From positions 39,473 to 103,472 of the forward strand of contig NZ_QMDX01000007.1 of NCBI RefSeq assembly GCF_007421925.1: a stretch of DNA of 64,000 nt, given 5' to 3'. Position numbers and translations under genes: made by a program. The notes under the pieces were generated by a model. That model was given only the letters and a program-made list of their open reading frames with translations, was not told where the DNA came from and did not search any database. Below are positions 19,310 through 28,976 of this stretch, piece by piece (position 1 is the first letter of the stretch; each line of letters begins with the position of its first letter). The stretch is from Haloglomus irregulare. GTDB lineage: Archaea; Halobacteriota; Halobacteria; Halobacteriales; Haloarculaceae.

Positions 19310-19600
19310 ACCCGGCTCCAGTTGGCTCAGTGGGACACCGAACTCCCGGTTCATCCACTCAATGGTCACGAACTGCTGGCGGAGCGACGGCTCCGATGAC
19401 GGTTTGCCGACCACACGAACCGTCTCCCCTTCATCCAGCGGTGACACTTCCTGCTCTTCGATACAGCGTGCCTCGAAGGGAACGTCCATCGTCTCCTCCA
19501 GATAGATGTGCCACCCCATCGCCTGCTCGTCTTGGGTGTAGGCATCGACAATGATCTCCATCTTGATGCGCTCTTCTCGCTCCTCGTCTCGCTCAGTCAT
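19310..19600 (-). pseudogene. 5' part of CcbP-like calcium-binding protein gene, cut by IS
   Basis: From ATG 19600 the frame encodes about 97 native residues: EIIVDAYTQDEQAMGWHIYL, then a small acidic beta domain to FGVPLSQLEPG. It then runs into IS sequence and stops at 19247. The native C-terminus is found at 17883-17951. CcbP is a small acidic protein that binds calcium. The chimera of 117 residues lacks the conserved C-terminal tryptophan helix and is probably non-functional. Its ATG overlaps the stop of the upstream gene (ATGA). Confidence 0.75.
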
Positions 19601-20595
19601 GGTTCACCACCAGCCCGCGTGTGGAACTCTGAGCCCGATTTGAACTCCGTGAGTTCCTCGATCCGGTCTTCGAGTTCCTCGATCTCCCTGCGCAGTTCCT
19701 CAGGTTCGTCACCTTCGGCGGCCGCAAGCTGGTCTTTGAGTCCCTGGAGGCGTGTCTCCTTGCGTTCTTTGTCCACCTCGGCCTTACGGACGTACTCGGA
19801 CTCCTCGATCTCGTATACGTCGCCCTCCGAGAGTTCGGTCACGTCGAGGGCATCGTCTACCTTATGACGGTCTACACCCATTACACGCTCCGGGTCGACC
19901 CCGGCGTCTTCGAGCGTCTCCAGCACCTCGTTCTCGTCTCTCAGCGAGCGGTTGCGCCTGGTTGTGCGCTGGACAGAACCGAACGAGCCACTGATGGGAC
20001 GGTCGTGATGGAGCCGGTTGAGCAACACGTCAGCAACGTCCTGACGGAGGTCGTTAGCGTTGCGCTGAACGTCCGAGAGCAGGGTGTAAAGGTTCACGAG
20101 CGCGTCCGTCTCTATGTCCTCCAGGACCTCGACCTCGTGGCGTTCAAGCGCGTCGATGAGCAACAGTGCATCAGCATACACGTCCAAATCCGGCTCGGTC
20201 CGTTCCTCCTCGGGTGTCTCAGCTTCGTCTCCCGAATCGAGGAGCTGGCTGGTAGTCGGGGCCTCCGTCTCACCGATTACCCCCTGATCCTCGTCGATCT
20301 CGAAGCGCGGGTGAAGCGACAGGACAGCTGGATACGGATCGGCGTCGGGCGGGAGTCTATCGAGGTCGAAGCCGTCCGGCTCATCGGTGATCCGTCGGTA
20401 CAGCGTCTCGAACTGGTCGCGCTGAAGCGGGCGTGTCTCGTCGATGTCGCGGTCCAGAAACTCGATGATGACCCGTTGCTCCTGTACGTCGGAGACGTGG
20501 AATCGGTCGTGTGACAGCGGCGTGATGAGTGTCGCGCCATCCGGGAGATCGTCGAGTTCATCAAGCAAGGTATGCCAGGAGGCGCTGAACGGCAT
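19597..20595 (-). CDS. Hypothetical acidic coiled-coil protein upstream of CcbP-like gene
   Basis: About 332 residues from the ATG at 20595 (MPFSASWHTLLDEL); an ATG at 20622 would add nine. The N-terminal about 90 residues look like a compact domain (DGATLITPLSHDRFHVSDV). The middle is acidic and helical, and about 275-320 is a strong coiled coil (repeats of EE, LR, ELEDRIEEL). No known family was recognised. It overlaps the CcbP-like gene by 4 bp, so the two were probably made together; the pairing is now broken by the IS. Confidence 0.6.
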   Translation of the reverse strand: MPFSASWHTLLDELDDLPDGATLITPLSHDRFHVSDVQEQRVIIEFLDRDIDETRPLQRDQFETLYRRITDEPDGFDLDRLPPDADPYPAVLSLHPRFEIDEDQGVIGETEAPTTSQLLDSGDEAETPEEERTEPDLDVYADALLLIDALERHEVEVLEDIETDALVNLYTLLSDVQRNANDLRQDVADVLLNRLHHDRPISGSFGSVQRTTRRNRSLRDENEVLETLEDAGVDPERVMGVDRHKVDDALDVTELSEGDVYEIEESEYVRKAEVDKERKETRLQGLKDQLAAAEGDEPEELRREIEELEDRIEELTEFKSGSEFHTRAGGEP

Positions 20596-20814
20596 ACGCG
20601 GGGTGTCGCAGGCGACACGCAAAGTGTATGGGGTCAGGTCGAACCGGTGCGTGCCGTCAGCGCAGAGTCCAGATTACTATCTCTCGAAATCGCCAAACGT
20701 CCCGCAACTAACGATAGGGATACTGGATCAAAAGTGGAACCAGCGAGGGACTCCGCAACCACTTCGAAAATCAACGAAATGGTTATACAAGCAGCGCAGC
20801 AACATCCAGTCACG

Positions 20815-21252
20815 ATGTCCCAGCCCGACGCTTCCCTACTCACTCCGGCCGAGGAGACGGCTGGTCTGGATCCAATCAAAGCACTCAGTGCTCTCGACGA
20901 CACGACCCGCGCGAACATCATCGGGACGATCGTCGGTCATCCCAAGGGTGCGCCCTCGAAGAAGGAACTCGAATACTACAACCCGAGCGTCGCTGCCTCG
21001 ACGCTCACCGACCACCTCACCCATCTGGAAGAAGTCGGGCTGATCGAAGTCGTGGAACGCGACCGAGAGGGTCTCGAACGGGGCCAGCCGTACCGCTTCT
21101 TCCAGCTCACCGACGCCGCCCGCGAGTTGTTCGACCGGAACGACCTCTTCGAGCCTGACGCGTATCAAGCGATGTTCGCCGAAGTCGAGAAAACGGATGA
21201 AATCGAGGCCGCCGAAGCCGTTGAGCGGCCGGACGGACGGAGCACAAATTAA
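20815..21252 (+). CDS. Winged-helix transcription regulator
   Basis: 145 residues from ATG 20815. A TATA-like tggttataca lies about 30 bp upstream, which fits a leaderless transcript. The core (about 18-95) is a winged HTH: LSALDDTTRANIIGTIV, then STLTDHLTHLEEVGLIEVV, and a wing RGQPYRFFQLT. It closely resembles the regulator at 29672-30085 in design. The target is unknown; it is divergent from the coiled-coil/CcbP-like pair and may control it. Confidence 0.75.
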   Translation: MSQPDASLLTPAEETAGLDPIKALSALDDTTRANIIGTIVGHPKGAPSKKELEYYNPSVAASTLTDHLTHLEEVGLIEVVERDREGLERGQPYRFFQLTDAARELFDRNDLFEPDAYQAMFAEVEKTDEIEAAEAVERPDGRSTN

Positions 21253-21490
21253 CCTTGGAGCGTACGTTTTTGCCGGACGGAGAGCTCGACATCCAAGATA
21301 TTCCGGAAGCGTAACCAGCGCAAGGCCGACAAGAGAGATCGATTTCTATTTCGATTCAGAACAGATAGATCGAACATTAGGCACGCATCATTTCCATACT
21401 CCGAGATTGTGGAAGTTGAGATACCCCGGGTATAGCGGGTCTGTAATGCGTGATTTCGGTCGAATCAGCGATCAACTTGTTGTGACACTG

Positions 21491-22438
21491 CTACTGATCC
21501 GGACCGAGGGTAAGATAACCGCCTCTAACGTGCGCTGTGATTGCGTCCGAAACAGCTTTATTTTCGTCGCTAGGGAGCATTTGCTCGGGATCCAACCAGT
21601 GGTCGCCAAATAGGTATTCGGAAACGACCTTCGCCTGGTCTGCCCAGTTCTGTACGTCTGCGTCGGGCATTTCTACGAGCCGAATTGCGTAGGGGATGCC
21701 GGCAGTAACGAAGGCCTGACAACGTCGAAATTCGTTAGTCGTGAACCTGAATCGACGGTCGTCGTGGACTGCTTTCACCTCAACAGGTAAGAAGGGAAGA
21801 GTCCCATCGGAGTTGTAGTCGGGAGCCGATAGAGGTCCGAATGGGTCTATCACGTCGAATCCGGGGCCCTGTTCCTGGGTTACGTTGATTAACTGAATAA
21901 ACGGGAGATTCCGGAGCTCCGTTTCTGTCGAAGAGAGTTCTGAAAGGTCGAGATACGGGCTTGGATCGAAACCCCGTTCGAACAGTGGACGAAGTTCGTC
22001 GTTCCAACGAGACTGGACGTGCCACTTGTACGGAGTTGCCGAATCGAGCTGTGCGTCGTACCGCTCGGAGAATTCGTCGAGCAGCGTTCCTAACCGTGAT
22101 CGCGGCGTTCCTGCTGTCAACCAGTCCTGAAGGCGATACAGGACTTGACCCATCACGTAGACTTCCGCCTGTTCACCGCGGCCGGTGTACGAGGTGCCAC
22201 CACCGCCACTGGCACCACCACCAGATGATGCTGCAACGGGAGCTGTGTCTTCGACGAGAGCCGTTCCATCAGTTAAGACTTCGTCAGTTTTCAGGGATGT
22301 CACTTGGTTTTTGAAGCCAGCGAAAGCTTCGCGCTGTCTTTGTTTCGTACCCGACGTGGTGGTGTCTGTGGGGAGGTCTCCTTCAACGACAAATTGCTCA
22401 TTGACATCCTCCTCCGCGTGAACGCGGAGGAATCCCAC
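21491..22438 (-). pseudogene. 3' fragment of the IS-split ADP-ribosylglycohydrolase-fusion gene
   Basis: 315 residues; the first ten come from IS sequence. Native sequence begins at EQFVVEGDLP, followed by a Gly/Ser-rich linker (about 70-85) and a C-terminal domain with FDVIDPFGPL, PVEVKAVHDDRRFRF and FVTAGIPYAIRLVEM. That pattern resembles the DUF3883-type nuclease-like fold (V-E-V-K core) at the end of large defence-type proteins; the match is tentative. The upstream half is beyond the IS at 23936. It may still be expressed from IS sequence as a truncated protein. Confidence 0.6.
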
Positions 22439-23935
22439 GGCACCGCGCCGCTGGATTGGGATATTAGGGTTTGCAGTCTACCACTTGTTCCCTCGGTTGG
22501 AATCCGCTGGACAAGTCGTGAAGGTAGACTCCGGGCTGTGCCAACCAGCCGGTACTCCTATCCCCACCCAAATTGGGTGCAGACTCAGAGTTACTTTCAT
22601 CGTTGATGTCGAGACGGATGTTCTCCGCCCCGTTCACGTCAGCGTTGAACGCCGCATCACACGTCTCGCAGACGTATAGACCACGCTCAACACGCTGACT
22701 GTCGTCTTTCCTACCGCAAACACAACACGTCTTGCTCGTGTCGCTCTCGGATACTTCCACGACTTCGATGCCCTTGACTTTCGCCTTATATTCGAGGATG
22801 TTCGAGAACCGGTCGAATGCCCACCCGTGCAAGTCGAGGTTGCCGTGCTTCCCCCAGTTCTTTGACTCGCCGTTCTCGTCTTCTCGAACACCAGCAAGTT
22901 CCCCGAAGTTGATTCGACCCACTTCTTGCTCGACACATCGTTCAACGATGTGTTTGGCTAAGGAGTGGAAGAAGTGGGTTCGACGCTCCGACCACTTCGA
23001 GTGCAATCGAGTGGCTTCTTGGCCGTCTGAATCGTCACACTTTGCGATTTCTTTCGGGAAGTAGTACCCGTCCTGTTTCAGACGGTTGCCGGGGTACAAG
23101 TCGGCTTCCTCGGTACTGTACGCGACAGCGGCGAAGTTGCGGATACCAAGGTCGATGCCCGCCGTCTCGTCACCGGGAGAGTCGGGCGTCTCCACTTCGT
23201 GCTTACACACTAAGTGCAGTTCCCAGCGCCCTTTCGCCTTGTCGTAGACGGCCCTGACTTGTTGCAGGTTCTCGACGGTAACTCCGGGGCGCGTTTCGTA
23301 TTCAACAAGGATGTATTCCCATGCTCGGGGGTGGTCCTTGTGATTCGCTCCTTTAGAGAGGCGCACTCGCCCGTTGTTGGTATCGTGACGAATGCCTTTC
23401 TGCTTCCACGTCACCGTGCTACGCGGGTGTTCTTCGTGGACACAGCGGCCTTCTGAGTCGTAGTAGTTTTTCTTGCGGTAGCCGGGCGGATTTGCACGAT
23501 CATCAGACTTCCTCGTTTCGTACCACGAGTTGAAGGCTTCAGCGAGTTCCTCCAGAACGCGCTGACTGGACTGACTGTGCAGTCCTTTGTACTTGTTGTG
23601 AGTCTTCAACTCGCTCTTCAAGTCCGAATCGTCGGGGATCTCGCCCGTCTCATCCCACACTTGGCGGGAATGATAGTTTGCAACGTTCCAGAGCTTCGAC
23701 GCACTCCACCCGTGCCGGTCGAGCGAGTCCTCTACCTGCTGGTGGTTGAGGATTTTCGCTCGGTAGGTGCGGTGGATGTGCATCGTGAAACGATTCCATA
23801 ACGGGTTATGTGGTGTTTTGTCGTTAAAGTTTGGATTCGGGCGTGGAATATCCAGTCGGGCTATCGACGGTGGATTGTGGAGGGGTTGTCGGATTCATCC
23901 CGCGCCTAAAGGCGCGGGTATTCTCCTTGCTCTTT
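22400..23935 (-). mobile_element. Second tnpB-only IS200/IS605-type element
   Basis: A CCTCCGCG/CGCGGAGG hairpin near 22410-22430 marks the tnpB 3' side and a CCCGCGCC/GGCGCGGG hairpin near 23899-23918 marks the 5' side. Coding sequence of one interrupted gene lies on both sides. The exact ends were not resolved; a few bases of repeated sequence (agcaa) near both junctions make them ambiguous. Confidence 0.65.
22464..23783 (-). CDS. tnpB: TnpB RNA-guided endonuclease
   Basis: 439 residues. The RuvC triad is present: Asp in AGIDLGIRNFAAVAYS (about 209), Glu in INFGELAGVRE (about 291), Asp in FNADVNGAENIRLD (about 381). The zinc finger has CCVCGRKDD and CETCD. The N-terminus MHIHRTYRAKI is typical of the family. 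It differs clearly from the other two TnpBs in the window, so the three elements arrived separately. Confidence 0.92.
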   Translation of the reverse strand: MHIHRTYRAKILNHQQVEDSLDRHGWSASKLWNVANYHSRQVWDETGEIPDDSDLKSELKTHNKYKGLHSQSSQRVLEELAEAFNSWYETRKSDDRANPPGYRKKNYYDSEGRCVHEEHPRSTVTWKQKGIRHDTNNGRVRLSKGANHKDHPRAWEYILVEYETRPGVTVENLQQVRAVYDKAKGRWELHLVCKHEVETPDSPGDETAGIDLGIRNFAAVAYSTEEADLYPGNRLKQDGYYFPKEIAKCDDSDGQEATRLHSKWSERRTHFFHSLAKHIVERCVEQEVGRINFGELAGVREDENGESKNWGKHGNLDLHGWAFDRFSNILEYKAKVKGIEVVEVSESDTSKTCCVCGRKDDSQRVERGLYVCETCDAAFNADVNGAENIRLDINDESNSESAPNLGGDRSTGWLAQPGVYLHDLSSGFQPREQVVDCKP

Positions 23936-25997
23936 ATAATCGATCTAACTTCAGTACCCGTCGTCTGCCGCTCAACGTAGTCGATGAACGGGTCGAGAAG
24001 ATCAGTTTCTAGCTGTTCGGGTGACGCAACGTAGAACCAGCGTCGAGGAAGGGTACGGGCCGTCGTGCCGCCGTCGGCAGTGGGGGACTGACTTCCGTGC
24101 CTGCTCGACTGGTTAGCCGACTCTCCACCGAACGTGATGTTGTCTGCGGGATTGACGGCCGGTAACTGACCGTACGCTTGGAGTTCTCGTGCTCGATCTC
24201 CGGATGCCGGACTGCTACTCGTCGAAGCGATTCGTACATGACGTGGAGTTCTCCGACCATCGTGTGGGCCGTATCGCGGAGGTCCGTAAGTTGATCCTCT
24301 GGACTGGTGTCCGTCAACGTCTGTTGCTGCTGCGGGGGGCGAAGCTGCGTGAGGTAATCCAGAATAGCACCCGTACCGCTTGCTAATTGCGGGAAGATTT
24401 CGGCAACATCGTAGACGGCGCGTGGGTGGTCAGCAATGACCCCCTCAGCGACCGAGATATCGAAGGCTGCTTCGATCTCCGCTGGCGAGTCGTAGCCACC
24501 GCTCTCGTTGCTTCGCAACAGTGCTTCGCCGGCGTCGGCGAACGTGCCGACTAGCACTCGCGTCGCCCCCGCAATCGGATCCATACGTTCGATTCCGACC
24601 GTATCGGTCTCGGTTTCGGTTATCGGGTGCCGAATCCCTGCGAACGCCGCGTATGCCCGAACGAACGCATCCGCTGCTGCCTGCCCGTCACGCATGATTC
24701 GTTGCTGGTCTTGTTCGGGAAGTTCATCGAAGGCGTCGACGAACGGATACTGTGGCACAGGGACGAGCGTCGGCTGCGAGAAGCCCGGTTCCGCATCGAG
24801 GTCGATCTGTGGGCCAGCGTAGGTGGAACATCGACCACTGTCGACCGCGTACGCTCGCCGTTCCCAGTCGAGCATCGCAGCCCTCGCCGGCGTCAACTCG
24901 TGGTACGCAGTTCTGATAGTGCGATGTGGCGCGGGATGAGGACGGTGTCCGATAGTCGCCTCCTGAAATTCACGAGCGGATATGTACGCAGGTCCCTCGA
25001 TGGTCCGTTCCTTGAAGATGAGGGTCCCATCATCCATAGTCGTGGATCCTCTACCGGGGATCTGCATCCGAATCGTCAGCAATCGCTGTGCTAATCGCTT
25101 GAGCCGGTCAGATTCCTCAATCTCTTCGATCCATCGATTCGGTAGGTCGGTCGACCCGAAGCGAGCGCCAGCGACAGCGCCGGCGATCGCACCGACAGTG
25201 TCCGTGTCGCCACCGCTGTTCACCGCCTGAACGATCGCTGTTTCGGCGGACTCAGCGGTCAAACCATAGTAAAGCCCAGCCTGGAGCGAGTCGACGACGT
25301 ATCCAGAGGTCGCAAGCTGGGTTTCGAACACTGCCGAGTCGCGGTCGCCGGTGACAACTTCCTGCACCTGCGTGAGTGCCGTTTGAAGTTCGTCCGGAGC
25401 TGAATAGGTATCCTTGAGCGCGGTTCCGAGTGGGTCGCGTTCGTCGTGAATCAGGTTTGCAAGCGTCCGGTTGAGAATCACACAGCCCCACTGGCAGCGC
25501 GGGTCGGCATGTGTGATCGCCGACGAAAGCTGACTGACCTGGGTGAGTTCTGCATCGAAGTGCCGAAAGGCGATCGCGTGTGGCGCACACCGCATCACGC
25601 TCCCGTTGCCGGCGTTGGACCCCTCAGGCCGCGATTCCCAGACGTCCGCGCCAGCGTCGTTCCACGACGTTCCCTGTCTGATCCGAGACAGCGAATCGCG
25701 CGTCATCAGTCCAATATCGAACGGGTCAGAATCGAGCCAGTCGACGAACCGATCCGCCACATCGGCCGGATCGAACCCGCGGCGGTCGACGAGACTCTCC
25801 GCGATACAGAGTGCCATCTCAGTGTCGTCAGTGATCGTCCCCGGGGGCTGGCCGTGCGTGCCGTGACCGAGCATCTCCGTTACTTCGCCGTGCTGGGATG
25901 CGATCTCCTCGGCGCTCTTGAATTCGACCGGTCGACCTAATGCATCACCACAGGCGAGACCGAGTAAACAGCTCTGTCCATTCGCTGTCTCATCCAT
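23936..25997 (-). pseudogene. ADP-ribosylglycohydrolase fused to uncharacterised domain, frameshifted and cut by IS
   Basis: From ATG 25997 the frame runs 662 residues to 24009. Residues about 5-310 are an ADP-ribosylglycohydrolase: GDALGRPVEF, metal-binding TDDTEMAL, and the C-terminal GGDTDTVGAIAGA. An unknown domain follows (about 320-590). After about 24220 this frame degrades to Ser/Arg/Pro-rich sequence, while another frame begins to look native (RELQAYGQLPAVNPADNITF, then RWFYVASPEQLETDLLDPF) and runs straight to the IS edge. It then appears to continue at 22438-21491. The intact protein would have been about 1000 residues, removing ADP-ribose marks plus a possible nuclease-like C-terminus. 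It starts 18 bp after orc1, so the two likely share a transcript. The ARH domain could still be made. Confidence 0.65.
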
Positions 25998-26015
25998 GCT
26001 CAGTCACTCGAAACG

Positions 26016-27293
26016 TCAGGCTAGATCCTCAAGCCGGCTGTCGCGAAGCACCGATTTCAGAACGATCTCGGTGTCCTGGACGAGTCGGTGTTCGAGGTAA
26101 CTCCCCTGACCACGACCACCACCGGTTCTCGTGGATTCGACGACACCGAGGAACGCCTGCTCCTTCAGCAACTCGTACACGCGGTGTTCGCTGAGGATGG
26201 TCGCGTCGATCTTCTCCGCGGTCTCCTGGTATCGGCCGTAGATACGGCTCGTCGAGAAACCATCGGAATTCGGATTCTCCTCAGAGAGCAGCGCGAGCGA
26301 GTAGAGAATGAACTTCACCTGTGTCGTCGAGCCACGGAGCAACTCCTCGAATCGGTCGATCTGCGCCCACTCCTGAGCGTCGCGGACGTGTTCTTCGGTG
26401 ACCGTCTCTGCGTTATCCCGTTCAGCGAGCTCGCCGGCGTGTCGGAGAATCTCGATCGCCTTTCTGGCGTCCCCGTGCTCCTGTGCAGCGATGGCTGCGG
26501 TCAGCGGAATCACGTCGTCGGAGAGAACATCGTCGTAGAAAGCATCTCGCCGATGCTTCATGATCTGGCGGAGCTGATTCGCGTCGTAGGGCTGGAAAAC
26601 GAACTCCTCTTCGCGAAGGCTCGACTTGACCCGCTCGTTCAGCCGGTCGCGGTACTCGATCTTGTTGCTCACTGCGATGACGCCGAGGTGACAGTCAGCC
26701 TTTCCGGACTCACGTGCTCGAGAGAGCTGCATCAGGATGTCGTCGTCGTCCAGGCGGTCGACCTCGTCGAGGATGATGATAACCGACTCGTACGCCGTGT
26801 CGAGAATCTCCCAGAGATAATCGTAGTACTCCCCGCTCCCGATCCCGGCGCGCGGAATATCGAAGTCGGTTGCATCGGTTTCGTTTAGCGATCGGGTAAC
26901 GGTTCTCGCCACCCTGGTCTGCGTATTGTGCTGGGCGCAATCGACGTAGACCGTTCCCACAGCCACGTCGTTTGAGGTTGCCGCCCGTCGAGCGCGTTCT
27001 GTGACATGGCGGGCGACGAGCGATTTCCCGGTGCCCGTCTTCCCGTAGATCATCACGTTATTCGGCGGGTCACCCTGGACGATCGGCCGGAGCTCCGCTG
27101 CCACGGCTTTGATCTCGTCATCACGACCGACAATCCGGGCACTCTCGGGGACGTGCCCTACCTTCAGCAGTTCCTTTCGAGCGAAGATGTTGGCCCGATC
27201 GGGGGCCTCCTCGTCGAAGTCGAATAACGGATCCTCGGAGGGGTCCTCGAATCGCTCGTTGAAATCAGTGAGTTGTGACGGTTCCTCGGCCAT
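26016..27293 (-). CDS. orc1: Orc1/Cdc6 replication initiator, origin 1
   Basis: 425 residues from ATG 27293 (MAEEPSQLTDF); an ATG 45 bp upstream is less likely. AAA+ domain: Walker A YGKTGTGKSLVARHV (about 93), Walker B IIILDEVDRLDDDD, sensor region GVIAVSNKIEYRDRL, then ARKAIEILRHAGELAERD. The C-terminal winged helix (about 330-415) binds origin DNA. Its upstream DNA carries seven ORB repeats that are its probable target. Confidence 0.93.
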   Translation of the reverse strand: MAEEPSQLTDFNERFEDPSEDPLFDFDEEAPDRANIFARKELLKVGHVPESARIVGRDDEIKAVAAELRPIVQGDPPNNVMIYGKTGTGKSLVARHVTERARRAATSNDVAVGTVYVDCAQHNTQTRVARTVTRSLNETDATDFDIPRAGIGSGEYYDYLWEILDTAYESVIIILDEVDRLDDDDILMQLSRARESGKADCHLGVIAVSNKIEYRDRLNERVKSSLREEEFVFQPYDANQLRQIMKHRRDAFYDDVLSDDVIPLTAAIAAQEHGDARKAIEILRHAGELAERDNAETVTEEHVRDAQEWAQIDRFEELLRGSTTQVKFILYSLALLSEENPNSDGFSTSRIYGRYQETAEKIDATILSEHRVYELLKEQAFLGVVESTRTGGGRGQGSYLEHRLVQDTEIVLKSVLRDSRLEDLA

Positions 27294-27466
27294 TGATATG
27301 AGACACCGCGTAAGCAGGCTACTTAATAATTCGGCCACCTCGACCAGAGTGTAAATCGGCCTGTGACCGTCTTCTGATGCTTTGTCTGACGCGTGTCACC
27401 CTTTCGAAATTTGGAGCCACTCCCGAGTGAAAGCGGCTATCACGAGGTGTCTATTCGAACGAATGG

Positions 27467-28445
27467 ACACCCCTTATCAAGAGTGTAAACGCCGGACGTC
27501 GGTTGGATTCACCACACCCCTCGTCAAGAGTGTATAGCACTCGGTCGTTCCGGACAGCCCAGTCAAGAGAGACCACACCCCTGCTCCAGAGTGTAACTCC
27601 TGTCGAGCGAAGTATCAATTTCCACTACAGCAATAACTGAAAGAAGCGTCTGACGCATGGCAGACACCCCTCGACAAGAGTGAAAACCAGTCGCGATAGG
27701 TCGCCTTCCCGATCGAATCGACTGAAAGGTCGGAGCCGGTTCCTCCACCACCCCTGATCAAGAGTGAACTGCGGTGAATTTCACGAGAGACTGAACGAAG
27801 ACACGTAATAAAGTCACTCGTCGTTACGGTTGATCGACAAACGGGAGGCGCGCAGTGTTTGTCCACTCCCTCTCGAGTTCCCAGCTGTCACGTTGGTCCC
27901 ACCAGAAATCACGAGAGCGGCCCCGTTGACGGTGGAAATAAGCTCCCGGAACCACGGACTATACATCGAACCGGTGATGTTTCCCGAGACTCCTCACAGA
28001 GAATGGACGACTCTCGCGGTACCCACACACCCCTCGTCCAGAGTGTAACGCCACGACGATACACGAGAAAGTGCGGAGAAAGCGCCCGACGACAGACGGA
28101 GATGAGACAGAAATCACGGGACGAGAAACCGATCAATCCACGAAACACCTTCCTACAAGGACGTCAGTCGCCTCAACCTACCATTTCACTTAGTGTTATC
28201 TAGAAGTTTTATTACCTCCCTCTGCCAACTGTTCGTCAAGTGCATTCAGCACAAGAAAGGACGAAGGCGGCATTCGTCCGGTCGGTCGTGAACCGCTGCT
28301 CTTGATGGTTGGTCCTTTCCTCCTGTCTTCTACCGTGTTGACGGCTCTGTCCGTGGTTTGCTTCTCTTTGCCATCTCGTGAACCTCTGTTTCGTGTGGAT
28401 GTGTCCCCTCCCTCTCGTTCAGTTTTCACTCTGGACGAGGGGTGT
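27467..28445. other. Replication origin 1 with seven ORB repeats
   Basis: Consensus ACACCCCTCGTCAAGAGTGT, then AAC. Direct copies at 27467-27490, 27514-27537, 27575-27598, 27664-27687, 27748-27771 and 28027-28050, and one inverted copy at 28422-28445. The stretch between the last direct copy and the inverted copy includes AT-rich sequence near 28183-28215 (TTATCTAGAAGTTTTATTA), a candidate unwinding element. Placement next to orc1 and the inverted flanking repeats is the standard haloarchaeal oriC layout. Confidence 0.88.
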
Positions 28446-28508
28446 GTGTGTGGTCTCTCTTGACCATCCCGAGAGATTACCCATCGACCATCTTGGGTTC
28501 TCACTCGT

Positions 28509-28895
28509 TCATTTTGGATTCACCGGAGCGATGTACTCGTTTTTCCATGAATCGCCCTCACGCCACTGCCAATAGTAGTAACGGTAAGCCTTCTCGCCTG
28601 TCTCTTTCGTGGTCTTCACCGTGATGTAGGCTCCGCTAGCCGGAACGTCCTCGTAGTCCGCTGGATCCGTCGAGATCTCGCGATCGTCCAGCTCCTCGAG
28701 TTCCTCTTCATCAACCGCTTCCTCGGCTCGCCGTCGCTGCAAGTCCGCCTCCCGCTGCTCCAGTTTCCACTCAGCGAGTGAACTCGCGTACGTCGCCACC
28801 GCTTCTAGCCGTTCTGGGGACTGTTTCTCGAGTGGCTCGCGGAGGTACTTCGGGAGATCCGGTGCCGGCGGTTTTCCGGGAACATCCTCCGTCAT
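28509..28895 (-). CDS. Origin-linked small acidic protein with YYYWQWREG motif
   Basis: 128 residues. The N-terminus is Pro-rich (about 1-20), then a charged helix (about 28-75, ending in EEEELEELDD-like sequence), then a small beta domain: AYITVKTTKETGEKAYRYYY, WQWREGDSWKNEYIAPVNP. A paralogue sits beside origin 2 at 41779. The ATG abuts an inverted-repeat operator that encloses the TATA-like region, so it is probably tightly repressed. No function is known; I infer a role in replicon control from position only. Confidence 0.7.
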   Translation of the reverse strand: MTEDVPGKPPAPDLPKYLREPLEKQSPERLEAVATYASSLAEWKLEQREADLQRRRAEEAVDEEELEELDDREISTDPADYEDVPASGAYITVKTTKETGEKAYRYYYWQWREGDSWKNEYIAPVNPK

Positions 28896-28944
28896 AGTTA
28901 CCCCACGTATCTGGAGTAATATCAGCTTGTGGGGTAACTATGAC
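28891..28944 (-). promoter_or_regulatory. Inverted-repeat operator A (AGTTACCCCA-N24-TGGGGTAACT)
   Basis: The arms at 28891-28906 and 28929-28944 are perfect 16-bp inverse complements; the conserved core is 28896-28939. The spacer contains GATATTAC, about 25 bp before the ATG at 28895, as expected for a leaderless haloarchaeal promoter. A protein bound to both arms would cover the TATA box and the start site. Confidence 0.8.
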
Positions 28945-28976
28945 GAAAGTGATCACTCTGGACCTCCTGGGCCGAC

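Noticed and set aside
27467-28445. CRISPR array suggested by regularly placed repeats near 27.5 kb
   Set aside because: Repeats are about 24 bp, unevenly spaced, one is inverted, and they lie beside orc1; they are ORB elements.
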